NCBI GenBank assembly: GCA_963575745.1
Contig: CAUYUJ010015947.1
Coordinates: forward strand, 89,501-153,500
Direction: 5' to 3'
Origin: Prorocentrum cordatum
Lineage: Eukaryota > Sar > Dinophyceae > Prorocentrales > Prorocentraceae
DNA: 64,000 bases
Below the pieces are notes generated by a model that was not told where the DNA came from, ran no database searches, and was given only the letters and a program-made list of their open reading frames with translations. Positions 45,186 through 55,794 of this stretch are shown here, piece after piece. The first letter of the stretch is position 1; the number at the start of each line of letters is the position of its first letter. The translations under genes and the position numbers were made by a program.

Positions 45186-45865
45186 GGCATCGCCTCCTCC
45201 TCCTCCTCCTCCTCCTCCTCCTCCCCTCCTCCTCCTCCTCCTCCTTCCTCCTCTTCTCCTCCTCCTCATCCTCCTCTTCCTCCTCCTCCTCCTCCCCCAT
45301 CCTCCTCTCTGCTCGTCCTCCTCTTCCTCCTCCTCCTCCTCCTCCTCCTCCTCCTCCACCTCCTCCTCCATTGCACGGCAGCTTCGCGCCGCGTCGACGC
45401 GGCAGCGACGCCAGCGCGGACGTTCCAGGTTGAGCGACGCTGGCGTCCTTCGGCGGCGCGCCCAGCGGGGAAGGCAGAGGGGGTCTTCTTCCTCCTCCTC
45501 CTCCTCCTCCTCCTCCTCCTCCTCCTCCTGCCCGCCTCCTCCTCCCTCGTCGCTCCTCCTCCTCGCCTCCTCCTTTTCCTCCTCCTCCTTCTCTCCTCCC
45601 CATCATCCTTCCCCTCCTCCTCCTTCCTCCTCCTCCTCCCTCTTCCCCTCCTCCTACTCCTCCTCTTCCTCCTCCCTCCTCCTCCTCTCCTCCTCCTCCT
45701 CCTCCTCCTCCTCCTCCTCCTCCTCCTCCCTCTCCTCCTCGGCCTCCTCCTCCTCCTCCTCCTCCTCCTCCTCCTCCTCCTCCTCCGTTCTTCCTCCTCC
45801 TCCTCCCTCCTCATTCCTCCTCCTCCTTCTCCTCCTCCTCCTCCTCCTCGTTCTCCTCCTGCTCC
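45186..45865. repeat. CCT microsatellite with internal GC-rich island
   Basis: CCT runs at 45186-45370 and 45487-45865 enclose an island (45372-45486) in which ACGCCAGCG and its reverse complement occur. The long Ser/Leu frames are artefacts. Confidence 0.92.
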
Positions 45866-45909
45866 TCCCTGTCCTACCTATGGTAGTGGTGGTGGAAAGT
45901 CGGCCCATC

Positions 45910-46030
45910 AGGCCTTCTCAGAAGGCTCTTCTCAGAAGCTGCATGCGCCTTGTCCGAAGCCGTGCAGAGGATGGCTTCTCACAAGGCTGGGGGGCTTCTG
46001 AGAAGCCCCGCCGCCTTCTGAGGAGACCTG
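45910..46030. repeat. Clustered CTTCTCAGAAG near-palindromes
   Basis: CCTTCTCAGAAGG, CTTCTCAGAAGC, CTTCTGAGAAGC and CCTTCTGAGGAG occur within 110 bases in both orientations, so several alternative small foldbacks are possible. Confidence 0.6.
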
Positions 46031-46045
46031 ACCTCGACTGCACGT

Positions 46046-46205
46046 AAGAGTGACCTCTCGCCGGAGTGACCTTTGGTGCGAGCTCATCGGGGTTCTCCCG
46101 ATCGCTGAGCGCGATGCGATAGCGGCTGCTTGCGCGCTCGGATTTGGCCACCTTGGGCCCCCTCAGTCCGCCTACTGAAGGTCACTCTTGCCTGGGGTCA
46201 CTCCT
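46046..46205. mobile_element. Short foldback element with paired AGAGTGACC arms
   Basis: The left arm at 46046-46074 contains two AGTGACC words; the right arm at 46178-46205 is roughly its reverse complement, with two GGTCACTC words. The span is about 160 bases. It could be a miniature inverted-repeat element; no target duplication is clear. Confidence 0.45.
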
Positions 46206-46429
46206 GCGTGTCGCCAATGGGCCCTCCCCCCCCCCCCCGGCGCCGCCGAGCCCCGGAATGGGCCGATGTCGGACGCTCCTGCGCCGTCGGAGAGCCGCGA
46301 GGCTCGACGAGCTGTGCTGCCGGCCACCCCCAGGGGGGTCGGCACTGCGCGTGCGTGCTCCCGTGGGAGCCTCGTCGGGCGCGCGGGCGATCGGGCCGCC
46401 AGCGGCCGCTGTTGCGGCCGCGGGCGCCG

Positions 46430-46430
46430 C

Positions 46431-46474
<44 letters not shown>

Positions 46475-46610
46475 CCGACGCCGACGCCGACGCCGTCGAC
46501 GCTGACGCCGACGCCGACGCCGACGACGGCGCCGACGACGCCGACGACGACGACGATGACGACGACGGCGGCGACGACGACGACGATGACGACGGCGGCG
46601 GCGATCGGAG
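46430..46610. repeat. GAC/GCC trinucleotide repeat
   Basis: GAC repeats with GCC interruptions. An open plus frame (about 46144-46629) enters it and would end in poly-Asp. Its non-repetitive N-terminal part shows no known domain, so no gene is called. Confidence 0.9.
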
Positions 46611-46751
46611 CCCCTGGCTGATTCTATGAAGCGCCCACCCCCTCGGCTATCCGCCCCTGCTGCAGCTCCCTCGGGAGCGCCCGAACCTGCGCGAGCCGTG
46701 CGCGTGCAGAATCCCCCGGCGGGGCCCGTGTTTTGGGCCCAGGAGCGGTGA

Positions 46752-46835
46752 TTGACCCCCTCTTCGTCCTCCTCCTCCTCCTCCTCGTCCTCCTCCTCCT
46801 CCTCCTCCTCCTCCTCCTCCTCCTCCTCCTCCTCC
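46752..46835. repeat. CCT microsatellite
   Basis: An unbroken CCT run after TTCGTCCTCC. Confidence 0.9.
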
Positions 46836-46964
46836 CCCGCCCCCCTTGGCCAGAGTGTGTCTATGCGGCGACCCTGGGCCCAGGACGGGCGAGGCCAGGA
46901 CGGGTGCGATGCGCACCGCCCCCAGGCATCATCCGAGGAGTCTCGGATTTCCCTACCCAGACCT

Positions 46965-47157
46965 CCTCGCGCTGCGACAAAATCACGACGGCAGGTTTTT
47001 CGCGATTCTCGGCCTCAGGGGGGCCCTCGCTGGGCCTCGGGGCCGTCAAAAAACGATTCAGACGACTCAGGACTAGAAACCGGTCCCGGGGAAGGGGCCC
47101 AGACCTCTGGGGGTCGAAGTCGTGAAACAAATTACGCGTCGGGGGTCTGGGAGGCGG
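46965..47157 (+). mobile_element. Dispersed element R, copy near 47 kb
   Basis: Same box order as in the spacer units: GACCTCCTCGCGCTG, ATCACGACGG, GTCAAAAAACGATTCAG, GGGGAAGGGGCCCAGACCT, GGGGGTCGAAGTCG and GTCGGGGGTCTGGGA. A GCGGCCTCCCGTG-rich segment follows to about 47320. The fragment AGTCGGGCATGTCCCTCTAC at about 47340-47359 is the single end of another short element. Confidence 0.65.
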
Positions 47158-47369
47158 GCCACAGGATCCGGAGTCGGTGGGGCCCTCGTGGCCTCCCGTG
47201 GGGGAGCCCGTAGGGCGGCGCCTGGTCTCCCGCGGCCTCCCGTGCAGTATCCCGCGTGATGCGCCGCAGGATCCGGAAGCGGTCGGGCGACGCGGCCTCC
47301 CGTGGCCTCCCATGGCCGCCCCCATCCCTATACCCTGAAGTCGGGCATGTCCCTCTACACCCAGACCTC

Positions 47370-47430
47370 CTCGCGTGGTAAAGCAACAACAACAAAAACA
47401 GCAACAACAACAACAACAACAACAATTACT
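47370..47430. repeat. ACA/AAC microsatellite
   Basis: A short run of AAC triplets. Confidence 0.8.
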
Positions 47431-47759
47431 AGCACGTGGGGACACTCCGTTCTCACCAGTGCCAGGGTTTTCATAGGAGGCGGGCAATACCCCCACTTTG
47501 TGGGGGGGCCGGTTCAAGCTCTACCAGATTTCCAAACGACTCTTCGCCACCACCCACACCCAGCTTCCCGCCCTATGACGTTCGGACACTTCACTTCGTG
47601 GCATGCGGACGACCGTGGCTACTATTCAGGGCCCCGCGGCCGACGACGACGGCGTGCGCGCGCGAAGAAAAAACGAATGTGTCCCGCATGGTATTATTTG
47701 ACAGGGATGATGGCCCTGGCAGGTGCGCAACCGTTGTCGCAGAAGTTCGAAAAAGTTGC

Positions 47760-48075
47760 TCGCAAAAGCCCGTTTGACAGAAATGTTTAAAAAGTGTTGG
47801 GTTTCCTACGAATCCGCAAGAGCGCGCGGGATGAGATTTTGACATTTTTTTGTTGAAAAACCATTGGTTTTTTGATGTTTTTATGTTAAAATCGCTCCGA
47901 ACACTAAGCTTTTGGAAGGATTTCGTCTTGCGCGCGCGAATGTCCACTTTACCTTATTTTTTGCAAGGGATTCTTGAAATTTGATTATATTAGAACAAGA
48001 AATGTCATTTTCTATTGTTTTTTGCAAGGGAAAGCGGATTACAACAAAACAACCGGATCCTGTACACACCCTCTT
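47760..48075. other. AT-rich island without a recognised gene
   Basis: Markedly AT-richer than its surroundings. TTTTTTGCAAGGGA occurs twice (near 47957 and 48018). No long open frame or domain is seen. It may be a remnant of inserted DNA or an intron-like segment. Confidence 0.4.
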
Positions 48076-48184
48076 TTCTGAGGCTTCCTCACGAAAATGA
48101 TGAAAATGTAGCTGCGGCCTAGGCGGCGCAGGGGGGGCGCGCACCAGGGGGCCCAACAATAATTATTCTTTAGAATAAATAATG

Positions 48185-48187
48185 TTC

Positions 48188-48246
<59 letters not shown>
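48185..48246. repeat. CAA microsatellite
   Basis: About 20 CAA triplets. A long ACG run follows at 48492-48585. Confidence 0.92.
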
Positions 48247-48247
<1 letters not shown>

Positions 48248-48491
48248 TTAAGACTGTTCGCCCTTATATGCTCGAGTGTCCAATAACGCGTATTTCCCAA
48301 ACCCTCGATACCCGCCCTCTTCGTCTTCGATCGAACCCCTTTTGGGGGGTATACCTTTCTTCCCTGCAGGCCAGGCCCCGGCAAGCGGCGGGGCGGCCGC
48401 GGACCGTCGGCCTGGCCAGCGGCAGCGCTGATCGGCGGGGCGGCCGCGGACCGTCGACCCGACCCCAAGAGGGACGGACAGGGGACCGACT

Positions 48492-48545
<54 letters not shown>

Positions 48546-48585
48546 TCGAAGACGACGGCGACGACGACGACGGCGACGACGAGCG
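48492..48585. repeat. ACG trinucleotide repeat
   Basis: ACG/GAC run with few interruptions. After it, GGCCACGAAGGGC-like words recur every 20-30 bases to about 48860 as a loose minisatellite. No gene is seen. Confidence 0.85.
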
Positions 48586-48929
48586 AAAGCAGCGAGAGCG
48601 AGAGAGAACGACAGCAGGGCCACGAAGGGCACGAAGTAGGCCACGAAGGGCGACAGCGGGGACACGAAAGGAATGCGTATGGGGCCACGAAGAGCGCGAC
48701 CGAGCGGGGGCCACGAATTGCAGATAATGCGGGGCCACAGAAGGCAATTATGGGGCCACTGAGGGTAGCAACTGGGCCACGTAGGACAGTGAGGGGGACA
48801 CAAATGGAGACAGCGGGGACACGAAGGGCATGCACATGGGGCCACAACGGGCGCGACTCCTGGGTGCCTGGGTGTCGGGAGCGCGGCGCTTGGGAAAATG
48901 CAGGAAATTCCAACGCAAGGCTATTCTTC

Positions 48930-49090
48930 AGTAAGTTGCAAGCACAGATCGCCGGGAGAGCGATTCCTGCATAAATTGTAAGGAAGTCCCAAGCGAGAGC
49001 GCGATTCCTGAATAAAATGCGAGGAAGTCTCGGGCGGGAGCGGGGGTCCTGGCTAAATTATAAGGAAGTCTCCGGCGGGAGCCGTTGTTG
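48930..49090. repeat. Tandem 50-55 bp repeat (TAAGGAAGTC words)
   Basis: Three degenerate copies of CGATTCCTG-ATAAA-TGTAAGGAAGTC followed by a GCGAGAGCG or GGCGGGAGC word, near 48955-49080, ending in a GTT repeat. Confidence 0.6.
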
Positions 49091-49252
49091 TTGTTGTTAT
49101 TGTTGTAACCCGGGGGCCAGGGGCCCAGTTTGAGCGGGAAGACTTTCCCTGTCCAAAAACAGGGTGCAAGGGTCGAGGGGCACACTTTGATTCAGAAAAA
49201 GCAGTATGCACTGGTGGGGGGGATCAACAATAATTATTCTTCAGAAATGAGA

Positions 49253-49270
49253 ACTCAACAACAACAACAA

Positions 49271-49332
<62 letters not shown>

Positions 49333-49400
49333 GCACTAACAACAACAACAACAAAAACATAAACAAAAACAAAAACAAAAGCAACAGCAACAACACAAAC
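49253..49400. repeat. CAA/AAC microsatellite
   Basis: About 30 CAA triplets followed by AAAAC variants. It abuts the left edge of the second composite VNTR element at 49409. Confidence 0.92.
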
Positions 49401-49408
49401 AACGACAT

Positions 49409-51408
49409 ATTACCCTGTGACGTACCCAACCCATTTGTACAAATGGAAACGAGGAGTTGGCCGAAACTTGCATGGACAATCAACTTGATGTGTAAACTAT
49501 TTGGGACACGCGCCAATGGCATGATGCGCAGGAGAACCATACAAAAACGAGGGGCGACAGCTACAGGCTCGAAAAGGACATGGGAAGTCGGGAACGCAGA
49601 GCAGGAGAAAAACGTGCGGGAAGCCGAACCATCAGCACGGCAGCAGCAGGGGGAAGGTGACTGCAGGAGGAGAACAAGGACGAAAGCGGCGTCTAATTTG
49701 AGTCTGCGGTGGGTACCCACTGTGCTGTGCCCCTCAGCAGCCCTCGAAAGTGGCGACAGTTTCACAGATCGCAGCCCCCCAGGGATGGCGAGGTCTAGTT
49801 TGAGTCTGCGGTGGGTACCCACTGTGCTGTGCCCCTCAGCAGCTTTCGAAAGTGGCGACAGTTTCACAGATCGCAGCCCCCCAGGGATGGCGAGGTCTAA
49901 TTTGAGTCTGCGGTGGGTACCCACTGTGCTGTGCCCCATCAGCAGCCCTCGAAAGTGGCGACAGTTTCACAGATCGCAGCCCCCCAGGGATGGCGAGGTC
50001 TAATTTGAGTCTGCGGTGGGTACCCACTGTGCTGTGCCCCTCAGCAGCCCTCGAATGTGGCGACAGTTTCACAGATCGCAGCCCCCCAGGGATGGCGAGG
50101 TCTAATTTGAATCTGCGGTGGGTACCCACTGTGCTAGCATCCCTCGAACGTGGCGACAGTTTCACATATCGCAGCCCCCCAGGGATGGCGAGGTCTAATT
50201 TGAGTCTGCGGTGGGTACCCTCTGTGCTGTGCCCCTCAGCAGCCCTCGAAAGTGGCGTTAGTTTCACAGATCGCAGCCCCCAAGGGATGGCGAGGTCTAA
50301 TTTGAGTCTGCGGTGGGTGCCCACTGTGCTGTGCCCCATCAGCAGCCTTCGAAAGTGGTGACAGTTTCACAGATCGCAGCCCCCCAGGGATGGCGAGGTC
50401 TAATTTGAGTCTGCGGTGGGTACCCACTGTGCTGTGCCCCTCAGCAGCCTTCGAAAGTGGCGACAGTTTCACAGATCGCAGCCCCCCAGGGATGGCGAGG
50501 TCTAGTTTGAATCTGCGGTGGGTACCCACTGTGCTGTGCCCTTCAGCAGCCCTCGAAAGTGGCGACAGTTTCACAGATCGCAGCCCCCCTAGGGATGGCG
50601 AGGTCTAATTTGAGTCTGCGGTGGGTACCCACTGTGCTAGTAATTTGAGTGTGCGGTGGGTACCCACTGTGCCGTGCCCGTCAGGTGCCCTCGAAAGTGG
50701 CGACAGTTTCACAGATCGCAGCCCCCCACGGATGGCGAGGTCTAGTTTGAGTCTGCGGTGGGTGCCCACTGTGCTGTGCCCCTCAGCAGCCCTCGGAAGT
50801 GGCGACAGTTTCACAGATCGCAGCCCCCCAGGGATGGCGAGGTCTAATTTGAGTCTGCGGTGGGTACCCACTGTGCCGTGCCCGTCAGCAGCTTTCGAAA
50901 GTGGCGACAGTTTCACAGATCGCAGCCCCCCAGGGATGGCGAGGTCTAATTTGAGTCTGCGGTGGGTACCCACTGTGCTGTGCCCCATCAGCAGCCGTCG
51001 AAAGTGGCGACAGTTTCACAGATCGCAGCCCCCCATGGATGGCGAGGTCTAATTTGAGTCTGCGGTGGGTACCCACTGTGCTGTGCCCCTCAGCAGCCCT
51101 CGAATGTGGCGACAGTTTCGCAGATCGCAGCCCCCCAGGGATGGCGAGGTCTAATTTGAATCTGCGGTGGGTACCCACTGTGCTGTGCCCCCCAGCAGCC
51201 CTCGAAAGTGGCGACAGTTTCACAGATCGCAGCCCCCAGCAACCCTCGAAAGTGGCACAGGGATGACCAGGTAGGAGGCAGGCTGGCACGCAGCGACGAG
51301 CGAGGTAGGAAGGAGGGAAGGAAGGAGGGAAGGAAGAAGGGAAGGAAGGAGACGCGCGAGCAGTGCTCTATTCAAAACGAGAACCCAACGCAGGAGGGTT
51401 GGGAAAAA
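49409..51408 (+). mobile_element. Composite VNTR-core element, copy 2
   Basis: Head 49409-49691, about 15 units of 102 bp (49692-51235), tail to 51408. The head is nearly identical to copy 1 and its ATG-initiated frame (49443) also runs into 34-residue repeats. Unit variants (CCCATCAGC, TTCGAAAGTGG, CGAATGTGG) are shared in blocks, suggesting internal duplication of groups of units; for example, a CCCATCAGC variant followed by a CGAATGTGG variant occurs twice (49934-50060 and 50983-51105). The tail has an expanded GGAAGGAGG tract. It abuts a copy of element R. Confidence 0.75.
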
Positions 51409-51570
51409 ACACGACGGGCGGTTTTTCGTTATTTTCGGCCTCCGGGGGACCTTCCCGGGCCTCGGGACCGTCAAAAAACGATTCAGGATGAAAAGCCGGT
51501 CCTGGGGAATGGGTCCAGACCTCTGGGGGTCGACGTTGTGAAAAAATCACGACGTCGGGGGTCTGGGTAA
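51409..51570 (+). mobile_element. Dispersed element R, copy near 51.5 kb
   Basis: ACGACGGGCGG, CCGTCAAAAAACGATTCAGG, TGGGTCCAGACCT, GGGGGTCGACGTTGTG and GACGTCGGGGGTCTGGG occur in order. It is followed directly by a single end of the TAAGTCGGGC-type short element (51568-51590). Confidence 0.7.
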
Positions 51571-51674
51571 GTCGGGCATGTCCCTCTACAGGAGGAATGT
51601 TCAGGATGGCCGTCCCCATCCCTATCCACATCCCCATTTTGATCTCAGGCATCTGGCCGCTCCAACTTTTCCGA

Positions 51675-51770
51675 GGCGTGGGCCCCGGAGGTCCGGACCC
51701 CTTCCCCGGGGCCGGCTTTCGTCCCGAGTCATTTTTTGGAGGTCCCGAGGCCCGGTCAGGGCCCCCAGAT
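51675..51770 (-). mobile_element. Partial element R, reverse orientation
   Basis: The reverse complement reads GGGCCTCGGGACCTCC, AAAAAATGACTCGGGACG and CCCCGGGGAAGGGGTCCGGAC, matching the middle of element R. Another reverse fragment lies at 62333-62392. Confidence 0.6.
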
Positions 51771-52460
51771 GGCCGAAAGCTGCCCCCGTCCCGCCGCTCC
51801 CATGTTTATGGAGCGTCGGGCCTCTGGGCATGGCCGTCCCCATCTCTAGCCCCCCTGATATTCGACGCTGCAAGAACTTGCAACATCGCAAAGGACAGGC
51901 CTCGTAAAAAAATAGCGAACACTCATGCCACATTCATCTGTCAACGCCTCCCCCTCCCCCCAATGTTCAAAGTTGGCGGTGGGTCTGATGAGTCGCACCT
52001 CGTCCGCAGTTTCCCCCGCGCGTGCCAACTTTGAGTTTGGGGGGCACGGGGGGTGTTCACTAATTGTTTCCCTCTACCGGATCACGCCCAGGCCCCCTGA
52101 CCCCATCTTTCTGCATCATTTATTCGAGCCGGATCGACTTGTGAGGGTCCCGGGGCCCGAAAGCGAGCTAACGCGCCCGTTGTGAACGAGCGGCAGCGCC
52201 AGGACCCTGCAGGGTCGAGCGAGACGACGGCGCCGGGCCCCAAGACCTGTGCTGGGGCGCTCTCTGGCCGGGATCTCGGGGCGCCCCAGGGGCCTCGGGA
52301 GACCCAGTGAGGGACGAAGGCGTCCAGAATGTTCCAAAAAAAGACGACGACGACGTACCCCGATCCGTAACTACCCCCATCCCCTCTGCCTCCCATCCCT
52401 GAGCCCGACTTTGCCCCCGTCGTGGGCCTCCCACCGTGCCCCTCCCCCCCGTCGCGTGTC
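51771..52460. other. No gene recognised; small inverted repeat inside
   Basis: GC-rich DNA without a convincing frame. A perfect 11-base inverted pair, TCAAAGTTGGC at 51967-51977 and its complement at 52024-52034, is the only structure noted. Confidence 0.5.
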
Positions 52461-52726
52461 TACAACCCTCGTCAAAATTAACTTCCAAAATGTCTTACGT
52501 GGCTGAACTGTTTGTGGGGAGATACTGGACAGAGTGGCGGTGACTGCGTGGTACTTGTATGCGCCGCCCCTCCAATGTCGGTCATCATCAAACTTCCGAG
52601 TCGTTCCAGTCAGACCACTTTTGCCCTGGCCCCGACATTGGAGGGTCGTCTATCGACATTGAAGGGCGCGCCGACATCGCAGGGGCGTGGTCGCCATTTT
52701 TGAGGTTCATTTTGACGAGGGTAGTA
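52461..52726. mobile_element. Short element with 32-bp terminal inverted repeats
   Basis: The left arm TACAACCCTCGTCAAAAT... (52461-52492) matches the reverse complement of the right arm (52695-52726) at about 28 of 32 positions. Inside, CCCTCCAATGTCGG (52568-52581) pairs perfectly with 52632-52645, and two variants of that word follow. The span is about 266 bases and no coding frame is present. It resembles a miniature inverted-repeat element; the target duplication is unclear. Confidence 0.6.
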
Positions 52727-52845
52727 GTTACCCTGCCGTCTCCCCCCCCAGCGTGACCCTCCGTCGTGGCCGCGTGAAGACGTCTCGGACCTTCTGCCGC
52801 AAGGCAGGCTCCTTTTTTTCAAATGCGAGCTCCACAGAAGTCTCT

Positions 52846-53175
52846 CTCTCTCTCTCTCACTCTGCCTCCGAAGGAGAAGAAGTAAGAATAATATGAAGAA
52901 GAAGAAGAGGAGGAATAACAATAATACAATAACACAAACAGAAGCACTGGGGTTGAACAAGAGGAAACCCCAAGCAGTGGATTTTAGAATTTGTCGCAGG
53001 TGCCTGAATCGGCCTTCCTCCCGCCGTAGTCGAATTCAAATATACGTCTTAGTCCAGTCTGGTTGTTATATGGTCTTCTCTTTCTCTTTCTTTCTTTCTC
53101 GCTCTCTCTCTCTCTCTCTGTATGTGTGTGTGTGTCTCTCTCTCTCTCTCTCTCGCTCTCTCTCTCTCTATTCCT
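52846..53175. repeat. TC/CT microsatellites
   Basis: TC runs at 52843-52860 and 53080-53175 enclose sequence without a recognised gene; GAAGAAG and AATAATA words lie between. Confidence 0.85.
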
Positions 53176-53359
53176 CTTCCTATATTTTCACAAGCTGGGG
53201 GGGGGGAACCCCCCCACCCCTCCCTCCAAAACCGGACCCCCAGGATCCAGGGTTTCCGGGCCCCCCGGACACCGCTGCCGAAGGTCCCCCGGCTTGTCCT
53301 GGACCTCCCAGGGCATTTAGCCGGGTTTTGCCAGCAGACCCCGAGCGATCAGAGCGGTG

Positions 53360-53770
53360 ATCAGAGAGGCCGAAGAGATACCCAAGACAGCACAGGAGCG
53401 CCCCAAGAAGGACCCAGATGGCCTCTGGAGGCCCCCAGGACGGCCCAGGATGCCCTCAACAGGACTCCCAGAACGCAGAAATCGCTTCATCCCCTTAGAA
53501 ACGAACATTTTCAGCAGATTCGCTGTTCGGGTCTTAGCAGCGTCCTAAACAGCCAAAAAGGCTTCCAGTATCACCCCAAGACGGTCCAAGAGACCCCCTG
53601 GAGAGCCTCTTGACGGCCTGGATGGCCCCAAGGCTGTCCAAAGATGCCCCAAATTTGCCAAGGGAGGCCACCAGGAGGGCCACGTAGCCCCCGTAAGCTC
53701 CCTAGAGGGCCCAAGCTCCCCAGCACGGCCCAAGATGGCCCCAGGACGGCTCGAGATGGCCCCTAGTTGT
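53360..53770. repeat. CCAAGA-type minisatellite
   Basis: Words such as CCCAAGACGG and CCCAGGACGGCC recur every 12-25 bases. Same family as the spacer arrays, here outside the gene array. Confidence 0.75.
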
Positions 53771-53916
53771 CCCACCTGGGCTCCAACACTAGGCCCGCAC
53801 GGCGTGTTTCACCAAACTGACCCGAATCCCGCGTTCGCAAACACATTTCCCAGAAGGGGCCAAATTTCCAAGGCCACTATGGATGGCCCGAACGACAAAC
53901 ATATGCAAAACCTCAA

Positions 53917-54175
53917 GGACCAAGGTTCATGGCGCGAAGTGCCAATCCAGTCTTGTATGCATGTATGTATGCATGCATGTCTGTATGTGTATGTGTATGT
54001 GTATGTGATAAGATATACAGAGAGAGTAATCCCTGTAGACTCGGGGGCATATATATATATATGTATATATATGTGTGTGTAGATATACGTATATAAACAA
54101 TACATAGAAGTGTATATACATATATATACACATACACACGACTGCATTGGCGCTTCGCGCCATGCGCCTTGTTCC
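53917..54175. mobile_element. Foldback element with 36-bp arms enclosing TATG/TA repeats
   Basis: Arms 53917-53952 and 54140-54175 are reverse complements at about 31 of 36 positions (core CATGGCGCGAAG / CTTCGCGCCATG). The interior is TATG and ATATAT microsatellite. It looks like an inverted-repeat element whose interior is almost only simple repeat. Confidence 0.6.
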
Positions 54176-54599
54176 GGACGCTTCCCCGGCAAAGCAAGCA
54201 ATCATCGTTTGCTTCAGCACCGTTCCTCATGGGAGGAGGTAGGGAGAAAAGTTTCGTCTGGCTTTTCATCTGCCACCTCCAAACCAAGGTTTATCCCTAC
54301 CCATCCCTTCCTCCTCCTTTCCTCCTCTTCCGCCTCCTTCGGTGGTTGAATCCATCATTTGAGCAAGTAAGGAGCGGTACCATGATACGCCGAAGAAGTC
54401 GCAGTAGCTCTGAACGAATCGATGTTTGGTCGCTTCTTGAATGCCCGGAGGGCTCCAGGCACTCAGGAAATCTTCGATCGTCGAACTTCGAATCTAGATT
54501 CATTGCCTGTCTCTCCCGATCGAGGAATTCAAATTTCGAGCCTCCAGCGTGGAACCAAGATCGTCGGGTCAGCTCGATGTACTTCGTAGGAGAACGCCG

Positions 54600-55070
54600 T
54601 CTGGGCTTTTTGGCTCTTTTGGGCCGTCCTGGGGCTTTCTTGGGCCGTCTTGGGGAGCTGTGGCCCTCCAGAGGTCTTCTGAAGCTATCTAGGGCCCTCT
54701 TGGGGGCCTCCAGAGGCCTTCTTGGGAGTCCCCCATGGCTTTCGTGGGTCTCTCTTGGGAGCCTTCTGGGGGCATCTTGGGCTTCTTGTGGGCAGTCTCG
54801 GGGCTCTCTCGGGCAGTCTTGGGGCCTTCTTAGGCCGTCTTCGAACCCTCTGGGGGGCCTCTTGGGCCGTCTTGGGGCGATATCGGGGGCCCGTCGGGCC
54901 GTCTTGAAAGCTACGAAGATTCAAAAGCGGATCTGCTAAAATTTTACATTTTCTAAAGGGAATAGGGCGATTTGTGCTTCTTCGGGGCTCTCTTGACGGC
55001 CTCTTGGTGCGTCTTGGGGGCCTCTTGGGCCATCTTCGGGCCATCGGGGTTCCTCTTGGAGCGCTCTTGT
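54600..55070. repeat. CTTGGGGGC-type minisatellite (reverse orientation)
   Basis: CTTTTGGGCCGTCCTGGGG-like words every 12-25 bases, with one AT-richer interruption near 54910-54970. No gene is seen in 54180-55790. Confidence 0.75.
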
Positions 55071-55339
55071 GTTATCTCAAATGATTCTTGCGCCTCTCCG
55101 ATGACACCTCTGATCGCCTTGAGTCTGCTCGCAAGGCCCGGCCTGGCGCCCGGAAGGGCCAGCGGACCCTTTCCAACGGCGTCCAGGGGGCCGCCGAGAC
55201 GTCCGAGGGCGTCCGGGGCGTCCGTGGGGGAGTGTCCGGTTTATGGGGAGGGTCTGGGTAATTGAAGTACAAGAATAGGATGATATGTGTATACATACAC
55301 ATACACATATGTACGTACCTAGACGCACTTGTGTTCCCT

Positions 55340-55500
55340 CTCTCTCTCTCTCTCTCTTTCTATATATATATATAGCTCTCTCTCTCTCTACTCCTCCTCT
55401 CTCATTATTTCGTTACCATCGTTGTTTGGTTATTTCTCTTTTTTCCAATCTCTCTCTCTCTTTTTTTTTTTTTCTCTCTCTCTCTCTCTCCTTCTCTCTG
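55340..55500. repeat. CT microsatellite with T run
   Basis: CT runs broken by TATATATA (55362-55373) and a 15-T run (about 55459-55473). Confidence 0.85.
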
Positions 55501-55794
55501 TACATATCGGAGGTTGGGGTGACATCGCAGTGGCATGGAGACCCCCCCACTGGGATATTGGTTTAGGATTCACGTTCGTGTCGCGCGTGCGGGCGAGGCG
55601 AAGCTGCGCGGGTGGGCGAGAGGAATGAACTCGTCGTTGCCAGGGCGAAGCCGAATCAAACGTTGCGGTCCACCGTGTTGGCCAGCAGTAGCCCTGTGGT
55701 GTCCCGCTTGTGTTCGGAAAGTGTCCCGATGGTGTCCCGTGGTGTCCGCGGGTGTCCCGTGCTATGATATTTGCGACGCAACGTCATGCTAGCG

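Noticed and set aside
46144-46629. Acidic protein with poly-Asp tail
   Set aside because: The tail is a GAC microsatellite and the remainder shows no domain or conservation.
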